Part shown: piece after piece, positions 43,710 to 55,545 of the stretch
Layout of the letters: each line of letters opens with the position of its first letter
How positions within the stretch are numbered: position 1 is the first letter of the stretch
Source of the DNA: Gnetum montanum
Lineage: Eukaryota; Streptophyta; Gnetopsida; Gnetales; Gnetaceae
Assembly (NCBI GenBank): GCA_015680685.1
Contig: MNCI01008125.1
Span: 149,232-213,231 of the forward strand
Reading direction: 5' to 3'
Length of the DNA: 64,000 bases
Program-made: the position numbers and the translations under genes
The notes under the pieces: model-generated
The model's input: only the letters and a program-made list of their open reading frames with translations
Databases searched by the model: none
What the model was told of the DNA's origin: nothing

Positions 43710-44531
43710 TTATTCTAATTATTAGAGCAGTTACTCTAATTATTAGAGCAGTTTCTCCCAAGCCTATAAATACAATGCCCAGGCGCACAATTGGAAGAAG
43801 CCTTTTAGCAGTCAAGTAGCGAAACTCTTCTAGTCTATTTGAAATTTAGAGTATTTTCCAAGTGCCCACAGCAAGAGTTCTAAGTGTGGAAGAATCTTTA
43901 TTCGAGGATTGTGTACCTGATCACACCTTGTGTACAGCAATAAAGAAGAGCTCTTTGATTCATCCTTGCAGCACTTGAGATTTGTTTTCTTACGCATTCT
44001 TTTATTTTATTTTCTTATGCATTTATTTTATTTTATTTTATTTTATGCACTTTACATCTCTGTTATTAGCACAGCAATTCATTTTGATCAATTAAGCAAA
44101 TCATTAAATTACACAAGCATGACCACTTCGAGCATGTGTGTAACGCTTGGTAACCCAGTAACAATTAGTGTTTAGTAATCCCAGCAGTGTTACACTAGTT
44201 TAGGATGTGTACGGCAAGTGGGAACGGATGCTGGTGTTAGATTAGTTAGAACTTAGATAATGAGTAATTAAGTTAAATTAGTCACTTAGTTACCTCTCTC
44301 CTTCCCTACTAGCACAAGACATGAAAACATAAAAGCTATAAAAATCATATGCATCAAGCTTACTTAACCATACAATCGTGACATACAGGTAAGCTTGGGA
44401 AGACACGGATCAACCAACCCGTCCTTGTTCCACAAGGGCGCATAAGCACTTAGTCCTTGGAATTTGACCAGATCGTGCATGAAATGCTCGTATTTGTATG
44501 GTTGAGCATAGGGGTACCTCGCCACTCACCA
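43710..44531 (+). repeat. Element A 3' LTR (right part)
   Basis: Pairs with 34866-35688. TATA box tataaatac at 43765-43773, aataaa near 43940, end CTCACCA at 44531. Left part is inside the N gap. Confidence 0.85.
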
Positions 44532-44536
44532 AATGC
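44532..44536. other. Right target-site duplication of element A
   Basis: AATGC, matching GATGC at 34566-34570 in four of five bases. Confidence 0.65.
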
Positions 44537-45560
44537 TTACGAAGACCATTGTGGGGGCCACTATGTTGGGAGGAGGACAACCATTAAAAACCTCCTAGCA
44601 GGGTATTATTCGCTAATGACCTTTAGGCATGCCCATCACTTCTTCCATTAATGTGATAGCTGCCAAAGAGATAGAGAGATAACTATGCAAATGGAAGGGC
44701 CCCAAAAATGGATTCAACCACTTGAGCCTTTCGATCTTTGGGGCATTGACTTCATGGGGTCCATCAACCTCATGTCCAACAAAAAGGCATACATAATTAT
44801 TATTATTGACTGCTACATGAAGTGGAGTGAAGCTGCCATCCTCATCGACTATTCATCCTCTATGGTGACATGGTTTGTACAACAAAATGTTGTAAATAGG
44901 TTTGATGTGCCAATGGCACTAATTTCTAATAATGAAACCCACTTTATAGGTGCCACTTTTCAAAAACTTATGCAACACTTGGGGGTTGAATGTAAACTCA
45001 CAACTCCATATCACCCCCAAGCTAATGGTCAAGATAAAGCCACCAATAGGGAAATAACAAAATTACTAACATGCATAGTTTGTAAGTATAAGAAGGACTA
45101 AAGCACTAAACTCAACAATGTTCTTTTGGCTTATTATTCAACATGGAAACTTCCTATTGGTTATTCTCCCTATGGGTTAGTGTACGGGAAACTCCCAACT
45201 CTTTCTATCCAAACTAAGCTTCGTACACTTTCAACGGCCTATGACATTGACCTCGATTTAAGTCTAGCCCAAAGAGAGAGATGAATGAACTCAAACATAC
45301 TAGATGAAAATTGATTAATGGTCTTATCCTTGAATGAAGTGCATAAGGCACATAATAAACAACACCATGACTTCAGAATAAGAAAAGTTAAGTTTCAACT
45401 AGAAGATAAGGTTCTCTATTGGAACCCCATGCTCGTACCTCAACATAAAAAATTCCAAATGCTATGGGAGGGACCTTACATTATACATGTAACTTTTTCG
45501 TCTAGGATCATGATGATTTACCACCCTGCCAACCCAAACAAATGATTATTGGTCAACACA
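44537..45560 (+). pseudogene. Element D integrase
   Basis: Starts with the zinc-binding region (GGHYVGRRTTIKNLL, then AHHFFH-stop-CDSCQR, the H-H-C-C finger). Core: LWGIDFMGSINLMSN at 44740, ISNNETHFIG at 44920 where the second catalytic Asp has become Asn, and HPQANGQDKATNREITKLL at 45010 with the Glu. The C-terminal part runs through DKVLYWNPMLV and LWEGPYIIHVTF to LLVNTQ near 45560. An in-frame open stretch of 138 codons (44685-45098) is the longest pol frame in D. It is colinear with A and B. Confidence 0.8.
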
Positions 45561-47040
45561 CAATAAGTTAAACCTTTCCTGGAGTCAAGAATAACCAATG
45601 GCACCAACACCTCAACCAATGGCCAATCATGCTCCATATTTTGAATCTCCTCCTTCCAACTCAGTCATGGAGGAGATGACCATCCATGCTAATATTTTGT
45701 AACACCTCCTTGATTCCCCAACTTTTTTTTGGAGTATTTTGCAATTTATTTTATATATTTTTCTTTGTTTAAATTCTCTTACATATGTTTTCTTCTTTAT
45801 TACCATGAGGAATTTAGTGCTTAATACAATTATTGATTGTTGGAAGTGTAATTAAACTCTATTGACTAAATTGGTTGCTTAATGACTAGATTTCATCTTT
45901 GAAGTATGACATTGATTAATGGAACATTACTATTCTTATGATATTAGGTTGTGAGCTCATGTCATCCACTCATTCCACTCAACTCCATGGTGTTCTTTCA
46001 TCTTGAAAGCATGAGGTCCTTCTTAATAATAACTTATAAAGAATTTTTGACCTTGATACTTTACAAACTTGGAACAAATCAAATGGAATAGATAAGGTTG
46101 TGGCTTCAAAGGGACTTGTCACCTTTTGTACCTACCTACCTTCTTGAGTTTTATGAGTATTCTCGTTAATTTTTTCACCATTCCTAATGTCAACCACTAA
46201 CAAGAAGAATGTCTTTACATGGTGTGATTCCCATGAAATAAAAAAAAACATGGGAATTCAAAGCACACCCCTTAGGTGAAATAATGGGCTACAAGCACTA
46301 GTGGAAAGACATGTTAACCATGCCTAAAATTACCCCTATAACTAAGACCCTTCCTCACTTCCTGCTTTTCTTTTCTTCTTTCTTTGGAATGAGGGTGATC
46401 TTTGGGAGTGATCATGAACTTTGGGGGTCAAATGGTCTAAATTTACCAATGCAAAGTCATTGGAAGTGGATAGACTTAATTCTAACTAAGGATGGAAAAT
46501 TTTGGGTTACATTAATCACACAATCCACAAGGACTTCATGTGACCAGGATGTGAAACTCCATTACCACACACACACACTCTTTCTCATTGTTTAAACTCG
46601 TGCCATCTACCATCTCATTACCTTCTATAATGGTTAATCAATATGGTTGTTTTGATATGTCCTAATTCTTTGATGATTTCTTATGTGAATTTGATTTTTA
46701 ACAATCCATAACCATTAATCATCCTAGGTGCCTACGGACTCCTCGATATGAGGGTATGCAATAGCATTAAGGACATGAGCCTGCTATGGGGAGGACCCAC
46801 TTGCAAACTCCCTAGTCTAGTTTTGTTAAACTTCCTATCCCTTAGTTATTTTGCATTCAATTCCGTCATTTTCCAAAAGAAACGTACAGTTTTGCACTCC
46901 TTGGCAATATAATTTTCTTCAAATCTCCTTTTCTAAATGAATTTTAAGCCCTCTTCCATGATTTATTATCATTCTAGGCTTTTTGGCTTCCTTTGGACTC
47001 CAATTCCACCTTGAAACTCTTCCCCAATACTTAGTTTTTT
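45561..47040 (+). mobile_element. Element D conserved non-coding block after integrase
   Basis: No gene seen. Contains the two blocks shared with A, B and C (46245-46350 and 46780-46800). A 94-codon open stretch at 46311-46592 overlaps the block and has no counterpart frame in the other copies, so it is treated as chance. Confidence 0.55.
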
Positions 47041-47059
47041 AATTGTGAAAATTATCTCA

Positions 47060-47276
47060 AATGACTACGTTGACATAGTTGGATGCGTTAATGCATCCCC
47101 ATCGATGCATCAACAAAAACCTATAAATATGCACCAATACTTAGCCAATTTTTCACATTTGCTTCATAATGTGAGGGGAGTTTTTGCAATTTTCAAAGTC
47201 CAAACCTTCTAAGTGCCATAACTTTTAGCCCCCTTTATCTAATTCACCTCATTTTTTAACCCTCTAAATACCAGAG
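47060..47276 (+). promoter_or_regulatory. Internal promoter-like region and leader exon, element D
   Basis: ACGTTGAC (47068-47075) and GCATC/GATGC motifs precede a TATA box, tataaatat, at 47122-47130, within the phrase cctataaatatgcacc. The element B LTR reads ctataaatatgcatgcacc around its TATA box, so this looks like a piece of LTR U3 placed inside the element. A leader follows with 'gaggggagtttttgcaatttt', shared with B, and ends at a donor AGAG|GTAAGC (47276/47277). Confidence 0.55.
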
Positions 47277-47567
47277 GTAAGCTTTACGTTGTGAGGACCA
47301 CAAACCTATGGTTTTTTATGGAAAATTTTTTGAAAATTTTTGTAACTCCCCAAGATTTAACTATTAATATAATATTAAAATTCCAATCTACACCAAGTTA
47401 AACCTCATAAACAAATTTGGTAGTCAATGAACAAAGTAATAATAAAATAATCAATATGCCATGATCACAAACAAACTGAAGTGTAACTTAACCAAATGAG
47501 AAAGGTATCAAAAAGCACTAAGGGTTACACATTAATTGCTAATCCTTGGTTATGTTTGTCATCATAG
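47277..47567 (+). other. Predicted intron before the element D extra ORF
   Basis: 291 bp between GTAAGC and CATCATAG. The bases after the acceptor (ATCACACCAAAGAGG) match element B (ATGGCACCAAAACCAAGG), with the ATG changed to ATC in D. See 20348-20704. Confidence 0.55.
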
Positions 47568-49014
47568 ATCACACCAAAGAGGGGAGCGCTAATAAGAGGA
47601 CCATCACAACTAAGGGAAAAGCAGCCATGAGGAGGAAGGGACCAACAACAACCACAATAGCCCTAAGAACAAGAGGTTGAAGCTACTCATGCAACAAGAC
47701 CTCTTCAGGAAAAGCCTAAAGTAAAATTTCTTTACCATATTCCCATAGCAAAAATTGGCCAATTCAAGCAAGATGAGATGTCAAGGCCAAGACCAAATCT
47801 AGAGGTCACACTAACAAAGGCTTGTCTTGTGAAGATTCATTCCAAGAAGATCCAAAGTTTAGTTCTCCAAGAAATTAACTTTGGATCCTTCTTAGACCTA
47901 GTGCCCAAGGAAGTCAACATCCAACTACGGGGATCTCCCATATGGCCCATTCTCTCATCCAATGGAGAATGGTACATGAGGAGATGTACCTATTTTGGAG
48001 CAACCAACAGGAAGATGTGACAATCAAAATCAAGGTTATAATTATCTTTGATTTGGTTAAAGCCATTGCAGAGGTCCTTGGCTTGCCTGATATAGGGGCA
48101 ACATTGGTGGAGATATCCACACAAATAGACCCAAAAGCTAAGAAAGAATGGGTCCAACATTGCTATGAGGTGAACTACAAGGAATACAGCTCACTAACTA
48201 AGGTGGAGCACACATACTTTAAGATAGCAGACTATCACCTGAATCCCAAGGTGAGGTATAGTAAGATTACAGCCTTTTTCACCCGTGCGTGTGTCATTCT
48301 AAGTGGTAAATTACCTATCAACCTCCCTTAGCTCATCTATCTCAAAATTGAGAAGTGCTTCAAAGAAAATGAGTGAGGGAGGAAAACTCTCCCCTTCCCA
48401 TACCTTATCAAAAAAATCTACAAAATAAGAGACATAGCACATTATACAAATGATACGCTTTGTCATGCTCCTACCACCTCTTGGCAGGAGATGATGAAAG
48501 ATAAAGCAACCGTAAATTTGTTGGAAGAGAAGTGACCATATCCACCATCTGCCAAAGAGACCACACCAAAGGCCTATATAGCTACTAAAAGAATCCAAAA
48601 ACTTTGTGAGTAGCTGTTGCAATAGCAACAGGGTGAGGCAAGTGGTGGAGAGCTATCGGTGTATTGTCTAGTGTTGAGCCACCTCAATGAAGTCACCTGA
48701 ACCATTAGCTGGTTGGAGGAGACCACCCCATTGTTTTCTACACAAAGAACATAGGCACCCGTAAGAATGAATCTAAGTGCCTGAGAAGTTACAGTGTTCA
48801 TCTTTGGACAAAAAAGGTTCCCTGAAATTTGTGGGAATACCACAACTTTCTTGATGCTCTTGGAGGAAGGCGAGGGGACAACTATCCTAGTGATGAAGTA
48901 CCATGGGCAGGAGATAGTGGAAGAAGTGATGGTCGATAGGGTGACTAAGTCTTTAAACGCTCCTGCAGTAGCCATGCCGAACATTGCTACCTTAAAAGAT
49001 ATTTAAGTTTCCAT
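47568..49014 (+). pseudogene. Element D extra 3' ORF, N-terminal globular half
   Basis: Matches element B 20347-18900 in order. Visible phrases: EVTLTKACLVKIHSKKIQ (near 47800), SPIWPILSSNGEWYM (near 47930), then in a second frame DLVKAIAEVLGLPDIGATLVEIS (near 48050), KKEWVQHCYEVNYKEY, ADYHLNPKVRYSKIT (near 48230), then GRKTLPFPYLI (48375), RFPEICGNTTTFLMLLEEGEG (48800) and PNIATLKDI (49005). One frameshift near 47990 and several stops. The start ATG is lost. Function unknown; the C-terminal half resumes at 52650. Confidence 0.65.
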
Positions 49015-49560
49015 AATGTTGGCACATTTCGACCATTTGATGGAGCAGGCTTTAGCAACTATTTTATTCCCTTAAAATTATTCCTAGTATATAGCGCATT
49101 TGAAGGAAAAATTTTGATTAAGGTGGATGCATGAGACTATCGAAATTCAAGGGTGATTAAATCACATTAATGCTGGCCTTGGCTAAAGAAGGGCCTTGGT
49201 ATTGCCACGACAAATAGAGCTTTTTGGTCTTGTAACCCTACCATATTTTTGGCCTTAGGTTGAAGAAGGGCCTTGGTATTGGCATGGCAAATAGAACTTT
49301 TTGGTCTTGTAACCCTATCATATTTTTTTTTCCCCAAAGTTAGTTTGAAACACCTCAGTCCCCTACCCCCTCCCCTTTGGCTTTTGGAGCGATGCCTTTT
49401 TGTGTAGGTGCTTAGTTAGAAAAGTGGTATATGTGACTTGTTTAACGGTGGAGAGTTGGCGCATCAATATAGGCACGTTGTTAGAAAGGGATAATTATCA
49501 GCATTGATCTGATGGGCTTGGTTTCCTCGGAATCCAATGTTGATACTGCCTTAGACGTCT
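49015..49560. other. Junction region with a tandem duplication, no gene
   Basis: The element D ORF is interrupted within this stretch. The exact breakpoint is unclear because the expected ORF continuation is weak here. No other coding frame is seen. Confidence 0.4.
49175..49327 (+). repeat. 76-bp tandem duplication
   Basis: 49175-49250 and 49251-49327 are near-identical copies, each starting ggcctt and containing gaagggccttggtattg and ctttttggtcttgtaaccct. A few substitutions separate them, so the duplication is not an assembly artefact of the last moment. Confidence 0.9.
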
Positions 49561-50989
49561 GCAGTTTCATTCACTTTGACAATCCAACACAACCAAATTT
49601 CAACACAAAAGCTATTTACTAAGTTGTGGGTATGCTTGAAAAACGACAAAACCAGGAAGCCAATGGTCAAAACTCAGACCCGTAGTCGCCCGGCGAAAAT
49701 GAGACCTCGCTGTAACTCAATTGATTAAACATCTTTGTACTAAGAGAGAATCAAAATTCGACAAGGTGATGATGAGTTGATGATTCCAATGAGGAGCAGA
49801 GCCAGAGCAGAACATGGCAGGGCTGCAAACAGCGTGTAAGTGCCAAGGCAAATGAGGACGGTGGTAGAGTTTGACGTGCTCAAGGAAAGGAGTAGGGAAC
49901 TACGGCTCTGCAGCCGACTAGCAGTACTGTTCCACCGGCCCACAACAGAATAAATTGCCTCCAAACTCAAAAACAATCCACAGCAACAAAGCAAAGCGAT
50001 GGAGCCTCCGTTTTCTGAATCAAAATTTTCAACTGTGTAGACAGCATCACATGCAACTGCTTTTGCTGGGGAATCTGCTTTACAGAAGGCAGTAATAGCT
50101 TTTGAAGTTCTCAAATCTTTTGCTGTGGGCGGTCATTGCTGTGAGGCTAAGTAAGATACTTACTGGCAAGAAGAGCCTAAGTTAAACCCATGTCAAGGAA
50201 AGTGCAAGAATGTGGCAGTTCAAGCCCTGATTTATCATTGTCATCATCCCACCACAGGATTCATGAAGCAGTAGGTAGCAACAGCAGAAAGAGCAGGGCA
50301 AAAGAATATGGTAGAAAAAAGAATAGCAGGCTCCACATCCCAAGGCTCAAGAGTAGTTGCATGTATCCTTCCAGGATTCTTTCCATGTTCAAGACTACCA
50401 TGAAGAAATCCCTGTTTTCAAATTCGAACCCAAATCCAAATCGAGAGGCAGAGGTCCCTGCAGAGGGAAAAAGACAGAGCAGCCAGGGAAATCAATTCCA
50501 GGACGAGCCTCGGGAAGCAGAATTTCTCTGGCACTTCTGGATCAGGAGAGTAGATCCTTCGAAGGAACAAGCAGCAGTGAATCCAAAGGCCAATCCAGCC
50601 AAGTCTGCATGCCGTTGGACAAAAAAAACACTTACAAATATCGACGGAGATATCATTAACCATGGGACAGATGATGCTGACGATGCTGCTGAAGCGGTTG
50701 ATTCTCAGAAGCTGCACACCTCAAATCTGCTTAAATGCTGCTTCCATAGTTGCTGCAGAAGTGTTCAGGGAAGAATAATTGCAATTTCTAACTTTGTGTT
50801 TTCAGAATTATTGGCATCGTGGCTATTGCCAAGTGCTTCTACCGTGGCGGCACACCACTCACTAATAATCGCGTTGCTTGTTCAGACATGCTTGGATTCC
50901 ATCCTCAGATTCTTTGTTTCCACGTCTGCTTCGAGCACCAGAAAATCAGGGATCTAGGAGTCCAACAAGGAGAAGATATTAGATATCTT
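49561..50989 (+). other. GC-richer gene-like stretch, hypothetical ORF at 50190-50957
   Basis: This block is clearly less AT-rich than its surroundings and shows no retroelement match. The plus strand has a 255-codon ATG frame (50190-50957) rich in Ser, Lys and Asn, with a hydrophobic C-terminal part (SELLASWLL, SLIIALLVQTCLDSILRFF). The minus strand has a 124-codon open stretch (50114-49740) without ATG, with two hydrophobic segments (SIALLCCCGLFLSLEAIYSVV and a second near 49840). Neither is recognised. One could be an exon of a membrane protein gene, or both could be chance in low-stop sequence. It lies inside element D and next to LTR-F copy 2. Confidence 0.3.
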
Positions 50990-51099
50990 TAACTACATCT
51001 CTACTTAAAGGCTTGGTAGAAGTAATGGCTGCAATTTACGGGATATTAGTTTTTCCCATACAAGTTTTACATTTTTATGGTGCGTTTACCGTTTAAGAA

Positions 51100-52510
51100 G
51101 TAAAGTATTAAGAAGCATGGTATGACAATCCGTACCTCTTAACATGTTTTGTTTATGTATTATTAATATGTACTCAACATTAGCATTTGAGCAAAGCCTT
51201 ATGGGATAAAAAATGAGAAGAAATTATGTGATAGTTATCCAAGAAGACACTTGGCAACTACAACTTATGTAACTTTCTTTAGCTACTTAATCTCTAAGGT
51301 GGTTGTAACTACATGAAACTTGTAAGCTATAGCTTCTTTATCTCTATGGTGGTTGTAACTACCAAACACTTGTCAACTATACCTATTTTCTCTATGGTAG
51401 TTACAACTAACCCTTATAATGTTTGTAATGTTTGTAACTAACCTTAATCTTCCATGATTGTTGCAACTACCATAAGGTCACTATAAAAGGGCCTTCAAGG
51501 GTAGGAAAAGTGGGGAGATTTTGGGAAAAAGACAATTGAAGATTACTTGTAAAATGGCTTGCTAAAGACATTAATTTAGTTGCTTTGTTTTAATTCTTTG
51601 AGTTCATTTCTTCCCATTTTGTTTTAATTACTTAGTTAATGGTTTAGATACTATTGTGCTTGGCATTTAATTTTGGGATTTTTCCTAGGTTGCTTTTATA
51701 GCTCTATTTTTGCGCAATATTAGACTCTTATTAAGATTTTACATAGAATAACTTATGTTGTTAAAAACCCTTAAGAGCAATTTAATAATAATGTCCTAAC
51801 AAAATTGCCTATTTTGAGCATATAGAATCTAGAAAATCTTTAGTATTTTGGAATAACTAAAATAGGTTCATTGCTTTAAAGTGTATTGCCTTGGTATTTT
51901 TAATCCTAAAATTGTCAAATTTTTTAAAGGCTCTATTGAATGCAATCTTTAACAACAATTAACTAGCCAAAATAGAGACTTGTACTTTGTTGTTCATCTA
52001 GCAATTTTTTGTAGTATAATAAGATTGTCTTTATGAAATTGTTTGTTGAACTCAAAGGGTTTGGACAATTCATAGTTAGATTAACTTGAAATAGCTTTAT
52101 TGCAAAGTGTTTTCTCATGTTAATTTATCTTGCTTAAATATTTAAGATTTCACATAAATTTACTTTTTTTTCTTTCTCTTTATAACTCCATTGAATCTCG
52201 ATCATTTCTAGTTTTCTTGTAGAACCTTTTCTCTAGGGAAAATTAGGAGTAGATTGGCAGAATTGTGGTCAAATGTTTTTGCAAGATTTTATTTGTTATA
52301 AGTAACATGCTATAGGGACCGTGTAGACTAAGTGATTAAACAAAATAGGAATCTCCAACAACTCATAGTATTTGACAAAGTTAGCTAAATCTTTTTTATG
52401 ATAGCCGATTATAGTTTTATACACAACCAAACCATTTCAACATTCATAACAACAAATACATACTCATGATTAGTTCATTTTATAACTATTAAGTCTATTT
52501 GGAGGTATCT
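51100..52510 (+). repeat. LTR-F copy 2
   Basis: Aligns with 3910-5215. TATA box in cactataaaagggcc at about 51480-51494, followed by the shared R-U5 stretch. Copies 1 and 2 are in the same orientation 47 kb apart; with no target duplication seen I treat them as separate insertions. Confidence 0.65.
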
Positions 52511-52650
52511 GGGCCTTAGTGTTGCTAGAGACCAACAAGCACATGAATCCTGTTTGAAGAACATCTTTGATTCCATGATTTCCAAAGTCATAAGGCATAG
52601 AGGCCACCCAACATTGGCAGTCCAGTCCCAAATGATCACCAACACACAGG
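52380..52650 (+). repeat. LTR-F 3' end plus leader, copy c
   Basis: Third copy of the block at 5080-5380, overlapping the end of LTR-F copy 2, with 'ctatttggaggtatct' and 'gttgctagagaccaacaagc'. It ends where the element D ORF resumes. Confidence 0.5.
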
Positions 52651-53890
52651 AGCAGGAAGTGGTCGGTTAAATGAGGAAGTGTTGAACTGATTGGTGGGAA
52701 CTGGGAAACCATTTTTAGAGTTCTTTGATCTCTCAGATGAGATTATAGCAAGTCAATCGAAGTTGCTAGAGACGAAGGACAAGTTAATCATCGCCAATGC
52801 CCACATGTAGGTAGCCACTACTGAAAAACTATTGGTTGGCTATCAAAGTTGCAAAGTTGTGGGCTTGTCTCTCTAACCTTGCCATTCTTAACTAGGACCT
52901 CAACATAGATAAAGCTTTTTAGCAACTTCAACAAAAATTAAGAAAGGTTGAGAATGAAAAGGAGATGATGGTATTTGACACCTTCTTATTGGATGCTCTT
53001 GCATTCAACATTAATAAGGATTTAGCTCAAGTTTGTAAGGAAACCTTGGTCCTCACCAAGGATATTTGCTGCATGTGCAATGTCGAGGAGCAAAAGGATC
53101 AAATGGTCAAATTTGTATGACAACAGCATGAGCAGCTAACTAAGGTGAACCTTAACTTGATGAGGTTGCCTAGAAGAATGAGGCCCTAAAATTTGAAAAG
53201 TTTAAAAGTCACTACAGGGACCAGGTTGGGCTCCTCAAGGAGGTAAATGAGAAAGAAATTAAGATGGCCAAGGTGAAGATGAACGAGGCCCTCTAGCAAC
53301 TCTAATAAAGAGGCAGTGTATGGTAGCTGATCCTTGACAACTTGAACACATACAATAAAGCTAAGATCCACCTAAAGGAGTTGTAGATAGAAGAGATGAT
53401 GGAATACATAGAGCTCGCTAACCTTCAATATGCAAACTTGGCTATGTTGATTGCAGGGAGGCTAAGATCAAAGCTAGAAAAATAGGTGGTTAGTTCGTAT
53501 GTCCTCTATGAGGTCGAATTCAAGCACCACAAAGAGACTAAACAAAAGTTGAAAATAGCCAATGTAGAGCTTGAAGCTCTCAAGAGCCAAGTCACTAATC
53601 AACAATTGATTACTAAGGACCCGACCAAGAGAATGAACAATTACCATGAGCTGCAAAACCTTGTCAAGACATTCAACATTGAATGAAAACAATTCATAGT
53701 GTGGTTCATGAATGTTAAGGAGTTGTTCTTTACAATGCCTTGCCCATGGGACATCCTTGTACTAGCCAACATTGGCAAAGCCACGTGGACTACATATGAC
53801 CCATGGAGCAAAGAAGAAAAAATAAAAGCATTATTGGATGCTTTACATCTTTCTCCTGAAGCAATAGGTGCAATAGGATAGCCTCAACTG
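52650..53890 (+). pseudogene. Element D extra 3' ORF, C-terminal coiled-coil half
   Basis: The frame resumes with SGRLNEEVLN, then FFDLSDEIIASQSKLLETKD (near 52725), matching element B around 18870-18770 (SGRLNVAQYEELL, IFDLPENIIVTQSELLLAK). A long charged coiled coil follows, with 66 uninterrupted codons at 53486-53683. It ends with MPCPWDILVLANIGKATW and a KIKALLDALHLSPEA tail (53730-53870), which matches B near 17720-17600. Several stops. Joined with 47568-49014 it gives the same protein order as element B. Confidence 0.65.
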
Positions 53891-55096
53891 ACACCACTGC
53901 CATGAACGCCAGAGCCTGGCAAAGGTTTTTCAGCATCCCAAAAGGCTCAACCTCTTCGCATTATTTGAACTTTGCCTTGTCATCAACAATTAGCGGGATC
54001 CCATTATCAATTTTGTAAAGGGTGTCCAATTTTGTTGTCATGGTTCATCAAATCTTTACCATAATTATTAATTAATTTAAAAAGTTTATTCAATAAGGGA
54101 TTCCATGTCACTATGCGTCCCTTGTGTGTTATGGTTGAGCTCTCTTCCAATCAGGGTCAATACCCTCTTTTAACAGGAGGAAAATTACATTACACTTACT
54201 GTTGCTATGACGCTGCAGCTCATGTAACTCGGCAATTCGTGCAGGCAGTCAAAGCATGCTACTTTCGTATCGTGCCTCTCTCTCATACGCATTCCTTAAA
54301 TAAATGTTGTGGTTGTTATAGTAGCACTGGGAGCAGCACCTCATCATTTCTCGTCCATTCATTCATGCAATGCACACAACACAAGACAAGCCATATCAAC
54401 ATCATTCATTCATTCATTCACATTCACACACGCAGACGGAGGGAGCGGCTCACGGAAAGCAACATCCCCATCTTCGTTGGTGAAGGGAAAAGCAACAGTG
54501 ATATGATACGATGCAAAAAGCATACACACATGAGCATGAGCATGGAAATTTTAAAAATCATAAATTTGTGAGGGTCCAGCGTGAAAGGACCGTTGGATTC
54601 CGATTTGCGACCACAACCAAATATCATCGTATACGCCCAAGCCCAAGCCCAAGCCCAAGCCATCCATGAGATGAGATGCACATGTGATGTGAAACCAAAA
54701 CTTAGCTCAGCTTACATATATACGACAAGCACACGCCCTGCTCTTTTTAATGTATGTACAGTAAAAGCAAGCAGACGCCGGCCGGCCAAGAATAAACATA
54801 ATAATATTCTGACAAGAAGAATATACTCATCACCAACGAACAAATCATCAATAATGCAATTCCATCACCATCCTGAGGTCCCGCTCAAAAATTCTTCTCG
54901 GACCAACAAAATACAAATAAGCGAACCTCTGCAGCAACGCCAGCCGTAAATCCTCTTACGCATCGGTTCAACTCACAAAACGAAGCAAAAGAGAAGCGGA
55001 AACTTGGATTTGCAACAAGATTTTGCGGCTGCAGCGGCAGCAGGAGGAGGAGGACGAAGAAGAAGAAGAAGAAGAAGAATCAGGAGGAGGAGGATC
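53891..55096 (+). promoter_or_regulatory. Upstream region and 5' leader of the phosphatase gene
   Basis: Retroelement similarity ends at about 53900-54100. The rest is the likely promoter and leader. Simple repeats: cattcattcattca (54404-54420), four copies of cccaag (54638-54661) and purine-rich GGA/GAA runs (55040-55095) just before the start codon. A ttacatatata stretch at 54714-54724 could serve as a TATA box, but no start site can be fixed. ORFs here, the longest 152 codons at 54113-54568, show no recognisable protein and are not called. Confidence 0.45.
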
Positions 55097-55545
55097 ATGC
55101 AGTTTTACGGCGAAGAAAGAGAAGGAGAAATGCCGGTTCTGGTCCGCGAGGGTTTATACATTGGCGACATTGAGGACGCCGCGCAGGTGCTCTCGAGCGG
55201 GAGCGATGTGATTACGCATGTGCTGTCGCTGCTGAGCTCTGCGTCCATGTCGTTTTTCAGCGAATGGCGCTCCACCTTCCAGGCCGACTATAGGGAAGTG
55301 GAGGATGTGTTTGAGGAGGATGCAAATGGAAATGGAAATGGAAATGGAAATGGAAATGGAAAGCTTCTGTTCAGTAAGCAGATGGTCGGCCCCGATCTGA
55401 AGATCACGCGTATGGCCGTGCCACTTCGAGATATGGAGAGGGAGAATCTGCTTGATTACCTGGAGCCATGTCTGGATTTCATCGATCTCGCCAGACGCAG
55501 CGGCGACGCCGTTCTCGTGCACTGCTTCGCCGGGGTTTCCAGAAG
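55097..55545 (+). CDS. DUSP12: Phosphatase exon 1
   Basis: Encodes residues 1-149 and two bases of codon 150-type junction arginine/serine (AG|T). It includes the catalytic Asp and Cys. A GGAAAT repeat (55328-55358, five units) encodes an Asn-Gly run between the fold's early strands, probably a flexible loop. Donor CCAGAAG|GTAACT. Confidence 0.88.

Larger units (their letters stand above)
34571..44531 (+). mobile_element. Athila-like LTR retrotransposon (element A)
   Basis: About 10 kb as assembled, plus strand, with LTRs at both ends, an Asp-tRNA primer site, and gag, protease, RT, RNase H and integrase in order. It is inserted in element D. The frames are the best preserved of any element here: pol can be followed from 38300 to 41638 with few shifts and about ten stops, most of them TAG or TGA in place of CAG, CGA or TGG. 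The 623-base N gap covers the start of the 3' LTR, so the true length is unknown. Confidence 0.85.

Noticed and set aside
43012-43819. ORFs of 236-267 codons across 43012-43819
   Set aside because: They run through the 623-base N gap and are artefacts.
3910-52510. LTR-F copies 1 and 2 as the two LTRs of one 48-kb element
   Set aside because: The interval holds several complete elements in both orientations, and no target duplication or shared interior was found. Separate insertions are simpler.
54638-54661. CCCAAG repeat as a telomere-like array
   Set aside because: Plant telomere repeats are CCCTAAA/TTTAGGG. Four copies of a different hexamer are a simple microsatellite.
55004-55096. In-frame extension of the phosphatase N-terminus with a poly-Arg run
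   Set aside because: The extension begins at TTG, not ATG, and is a translation of GGA/GAA leader repeats. The first in-frame ATG is 55097.
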